Assembly: GCA_903643055.1 (NCBI GenBank)
Contig: CAHJWV010000242.1
Location: forward strand, 1 to 5,951
Source: Burkholderiales bacterium
Lineage (GTDB): Bacteria > Pseudomonadota > Gammaproteobacteria > Burkholderiales > Burkholderiaceae
Direction: 5' to 3'
Length of the DNA stretch: 5,951 nucleotides
The notes below the pieces were generated by a model. It was not told the DNA's origin and ran no database searches. It saw only the letters and a program-made list of their open reading frames with translations. The translations under genes were made by a program, and so were the position numbers. The first letter of the stretch is position 1, and every line of letters begins with the position of its first letter. Positions 5,827-5,951 of the stretch are shown here, piece after piece.

Positions 5827-5951
5827 TGGTGCCGCGCTCTTGTGATGGGCCTCGTCATCGCCCTGCTTCACCGGCTTTTTTGCACATCCCTTATTTGCCC
5901 CACCCCCGTCAAACCGCAAGGCAGCGACACAGTAAGACTCGGCCTCAACTC
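5827..5951. other. Right-edge segment with no supported gene
   Basis: These 125 bp after the terminator contain no convincing gene, promoter or repeat. There is an isolated T6 run at 5876-5881 without a matching hairpin. A minus-strand frame is open from the right edge to a TGA at 5778-5776, but its end would run through the terminator stem, so I do not call it a gene. Confidence 0.5.

Noticed and set aside
5776..5949. Minus-strand frame open from the right edge, with a Lys-rich end, stopping beside rpsT
   Set aside because: Its last codons would be the terminator hairpin, and no family motif is visible. It could be the tail of a gene beyond the edge, but the sequence here does not support it.

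Overview
The window is an ordinary, gene-dense chromosomal stretch from a high-GC betaproteobacterium, most likely of the order Burkholderiales. This rests on the protein sequences: the 98-residue S20 protein has the Burkholderiales-type N-terminus, and the PcnB, Hda and SirB1-type proteins look like those of that order. It also rests on the strong GC bias. The family cannot be fixed from sequence reading alone. I see no mobile element, CRISPR array, rRNA or tRNA gene, and no sign of recent transfer.

Layout. Five protein genes lie on the minus strand and one on the plus strand. At the right, rpsT (5479-5775, +) encodes ribosomal protein S20 and ends in a strong intrinsic terminator (5798-5826). 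A 201-bp divergent region (5278-5478) carries back-to-back candidate promoters, one for rpsT and one for murJ. Reading leftwards, murJ (3715-5277, -) encodes the lipid II flippase. It is followed after 10 bp by a SirB1/transglutaminase-like TPR protein gene (2835-3704, -). After a 103-bp gap with repeats and a candidate promoter comes a tight block: hda (2063-2731, -), a 22-codon mini-ORF (1998-2066, -), a HAD-IB phosphatase gene (1333-2001, -) and pcnB (1-1333, -), which runs off the left edge. Junctions in this second block are ATGA, ATGA and TGATG, so the genes look translationally coupled.

The genes are housekeeping: translation (S20), peptidoglycan precursor export (MurJ), shut-off of replication initiation (Hda) and RNA 3'-end polyadenylation and decay (PcnB). 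The HAD phosphatase and the SirB1-type protein have no firmly assigned substrate.

I found no clearly new system. The observations most worth a second look are fine-scale. The strongest Shine-Dalgarno sequence in the window serves the 22-codon mini-ORF threaded between hda and the HAD gene. Several housekeeping genes, rpsT included, have no visible Shine-Dalgarno sequence. The rpsT transcript would begin at or inside a small hairpin. An inverted repeat enclosing a 10-bp-period direct repeat sits in front of hda.
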